Below are positions 61,426-64,000 of a stretch of 64,000 nucleotides of DNA, in pieces. The stretch spans positions 4,588,001-4,652,000 of the forward strand of contig RQOL01000618.1 of the NCBI GenBank assembly GCA_013076295.1. Direction: 5' to 3'. The notes under the pieces are model-generated. The model was given only the letters and a program-made list of their open reading frames with translations. It did not search any database and was not told the DNA's origin. The translations under genes were made by a program, and so were the position numbers. Position 1 is the first letter of the stretch, and every line of letters starts with the position of its first letter. The stretch is from Sanderia malayensis (lineage: Eukaryota > Cnidaria > Scyphozoa > Semaeostomeae > Pelagiidae).

Positions 61426-63146
61426 AGGGCTACTCTCACCATATTTTTTATTTCATTTCTGGGTAGTTTTTGACGTAAAAACAGGTACTGCACTTTTTAA
61501 ATTTCGAAATTTGCTCATTAACACCTCTTTTCACGGCTCCAAAAGTGCGATTTTCAGGCCATTTCTGAAAATGTCGCGCAACATGAAACGATCTGGGCCG
61601 AGGTTGTGTGACGTAGATGCCGGAACGCAAAAAACTTTGGCTTCAGTATGGAAAAATCAACGTCGCGTCCGGTTTTCTCCCTTGTTTTCAATGATAAATA
61701 CAAATGTTTTTTCAAACCACTTCAACACCATCATTACAAAGCTTATTGACATCTCCCCGTGTGTGTTTTTTTTAATTTTCGGCATTGTTAAAGGCTGAAA
61801 ATTGACCCCAAAGCTGATGCAGTGACAATGGATTTTTCCAGTATTCACACGCCTCACGTTGTTATCTGTTCATCACTCAACCTCTTCCTTCCTTTCATTT
61901 GCGTTATAAACAACCAACTATTCGTGAATATAATAAGTTTGTTTATCGTTTCCATTTCCATCAGTTCTATAATCTATTTTATCAAGTTTTGCCGTGTGCT
62001 TGGTTTTAGCAAGATAATTATGGATTATTTTTGTCTTTACTACTTGGGTTTTTGTCAAAGATATTAAAATGCTAAAGTGATGCGCTGTTAAAAAATTGCT
62101 CAAATTGAAATTGTTTGGTTGACATAACCATGGAGTTCTTGTTATAAATTATATACTTTGGTGATTACATTGAAACCTGAGGCAAAGTAAAGGTGTATAT
62201 TGTTGACAAAGTCAGACAATATGATCAAAAATAGAACACCAGTATGAAGCCCAACATTGTGCTGGAAAGTTTTTCTTCGAATTCACATTGAACTTGTGAA
62301 ATCTTCGATCTCTGGACATTAATGCTCACACTCCTGGAAGGGATTTTTTAGTTTTTCTACACAGCTATGACCATAAAACTACACTTGAAATATTACCAAA
62401 ATATAAGCTGCTGCTTCAAATACACACCAGATAAGACAAATAAGGTTATTTTCATGCATTATTAATCCAAAATAGCGGAATTCTGCTTTACCCGTGCCAG
62501 AACCTGTTCGGCCTAGCAATTTTACAATTTAGCAATTTTTAACTGACCCGATTTGGTTTAAATCTTATAAATGCATAGATAAGAGCTCACAAATTTTCCA
62601 TACTATTAATTCTATCGAAAAATTGTCGAAAGAGAGTTTGCTCCTCTTTAATTGAATAGATTTCGAATTCATATTGTTGTTTAAAACTATCCCGCACCAC
62701 TGAAGACGGTATGTGAAGCTCGCTCGAGACTGCGACGTTGAGGTCGAAAAACATGCCGGCTTGCAGCATAAGCGTGAGCAAATCATCCTCATTTTTGTAA
62801 AAAACTCACTCTTTTCATGATAAACGAGGATCAACAGATTCCTCAGATCCTGAACTAGTTCGTGGCACGATTTAATTTTTTAAATACGACTTGGTTTTGA
62901 CCATAATATGCAAAACATTGAATTGGTACTGAACACAATAAAATAAATTTTATGCGTTCCGGCATCTACGTCACACCGGCCTCGCCCCAGTTTTCTTTTT
63001 GCCCGACTTTTTTCTGAAAATCGCACTTTTAGAGCCGTGAAAAGAGGTGTTAATGAGCGAATTTCGAAATTTAAAGAGTGCAGTACCTGTTTTTACGTCA
63101 AAAACTACCCAGAAATGAAATAAAAAAATATGGTGAGAGTAGCCCT
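61426..63146. mobile_element. 1.7-kb element with ~200-bp TIRs and TTAA duplication
   Basis: Left AGGGCTACTCTCACCATATT and its inverse on the right are flanked by TTAA (61422-61425 and 63147-63150). The TIRs run inward to CGTAGATGCCGGAACGCA / TGCGTTCCGGCATCTACG (about 61638 and 62953). The repeat module continues seamlessly outside (CGCATGA ... AAGAGAATCTTTCATATGG). TTAA target choice points to piggyBac- or Kolobok-type transposase. The interior has no recognisable transposase. Confidence 0.85.
62587..62800 (-). CDS. Unidentified small ORF inside the TTAA element
   Basis: Open on the minus strand as MLTLMLQAGMFFDLNVAVSS ... SIKEEQTLFRQFFDRINSME, amphipathic in character. It has no recognised family. 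It could be chance, or a captured exon. Confidence 0.2.
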
Positions 63147-63150
63147 TTAA

Positions 63151-64000
63151 AGAGAATCTTTCATATGGACTGTTGGTGAATTGAATGAAACTTGTGGAAA
63201 ACTTGCTAAAGTGCAACTGCACCCAAAATTATTTTTTGCAGACTTCAATAAGAACCGGCTAGTAAGCCAGGACTGTGAAAATAAAATTTCGTTGTGGGGG
63301 TTGATGTTTTGGGAGTTATAAGTATTTAAAGTGCAGTTCCGGCTGAGACACGGGCTCCTACTAAAATACGGAACGCGAAACGAAACGCGAAACGGAATAT
63401 GGGGCGGAACGGAACGTAACGGATTACTAAAATACGGAACGGATTACTAAAATGCGAAGCGATTACGTCAACAAGGGCATGGCCGACTACTAAAATAAGG
63501 AACGATTACTATAATACGAAACGGGCCTGTTTTTCGGCTTTTTTCTGCAAAATATGTAAAACACAGACCGGAACATTTGTTCACATAATGGCGGCGGGCG
63601 TATCTTTGCACTGCAAGTTTAGATGGCTTGTTTTTGGTCTCAGTCTACATTAAGAAGGATCAGATTCAACTTTAAAGGTTATTTACAGTTTAATGGTAAT
63701 GTTGAAATTATTGTTCAGGTATTCGCCTTCATTTTCTGTTTGAATTTCTAAAATATCCTTTGGTAGGCCTACCTACCCGACTTTGGGCAGAATACTCTAC
63801 GTGGTGCTGGGCCTGGACGGTCGACTGTCAAGGCTAGAGAAACCCATCTTTCCACAAATTATCGTCAGTACTCAAGCCGTTCTAAAATAATTAATGAGCA
63901 TGGATCACATTAGAGAACTGCTAGACATTTACATAAGGACTGGGACTAGCCTTGTCTTATTTATTGTTGTTGTTTCCTAAAGTCTCATTTGTAGTCGTCC
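63151..64000. other. Intergenic with ACTAAAATACGGAACG repeats
   Basis: 63357-63530 is made of irregular repeats of GGATTACTAAAATACGGAAC and GAAACGCGAAACG. ATGGCGGCGGGCGT at 63589 resembles a vertebrate-type start context, but the frame closes after 21 codons without a donor site. Nothing recognised beyond. Confidence 0.4.

Noticed and set aside
63589..63660. ATGGCGGCGGGC start-like context as a host first exon
   Set aside because: Frame closes after about 21 codons and no donor GT is in phase.

Overview
This window looks like an AT-rich, low-gene-density invertebrate metazoan genome. A cnidarian, probably an anthozoan, is my best guess. The basis is spliced animal genes with short introns, Ty3/gypsy, Bel/Pao, CR1-type and DNA transposon families, and many MITEs. 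No species can be named from the sequence alone. There is no sign of prokaryotic organisation.

Host genes are few. (1) Positions 39-444 carry the last two coding exons of dihydropyrimidine dehydrogenase (DPYD, + strand), including the C-terminal 4Fe-4S ferredoxin domain. (2) Around 8096-8525 (- strand) is a probable two-exon 3' end of an unidentified single-pass membrane protein. (3) Positions 39852-42638 (- strand) hold an intact 928-codon ORF with a signal peptide, a long hydrophobic hairpin and Gly/Asp-rich beta-roll-like motifs. It is the only long, undamaged, non-transposon ORF in the window and the most interesting gene here. (4) Around 38585 is a possible secreted first exon (weak).

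The rest is a layered transposon landscape. 885-7310: MITEs, a Tc1/mariner pseudogene split by a MITE, and a pogo-like transposase remnant split by a long-TIR MITE that itself holds two hAT-type insertions. 10.9-12.1 kb: a TIR element with a small cysteine-rich ORF. 12138-22249: a Ty3/gypsy element (+) with a related, younger gypsy element (-) inserted in its protease region. 22606-26507: a PIF/Harbinger element (Myb-like protein plus broken transposase) invaded by a hairpin-rich MITE. 29.2-29.8 kb: a LINE scrap. 29942-37474: a Bel/Pao element (-) with 420-bp LTRs, a 63-bp tandem repeat in its first ORF, an internal RT deletion and a solo LTR inserted in its C-terminal domain. 43106-44580: a double foldback element with 9-bp target duplication (Mutator-like). 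46437-48944: a 2.5-kb near-perfect palindrome carrying an inverted duplication of a PIN/FEN-like nuclease-family pseudogene. 50.1-63.2 kb: copies of a roughly 1.4-kb repeat module broken up by a nearly full-length CR1/L2-type LINE (-, 52863 to about 57820, with an SGNH-esterase ORF1), a LINE 3' fragment and several MITEs, including a 1.7-kb TTAA-flanked element.

Many insertions could be dated relative to each other, because target-site duplications, or the re-joined coding frame of the host element, are directly visible. Nearly all transposon ORFs carry stops or frameshifts. The exceptions are the 979-codon gypsy pol ORF (14121-17060) and long stretches of the Bel/Pao element.
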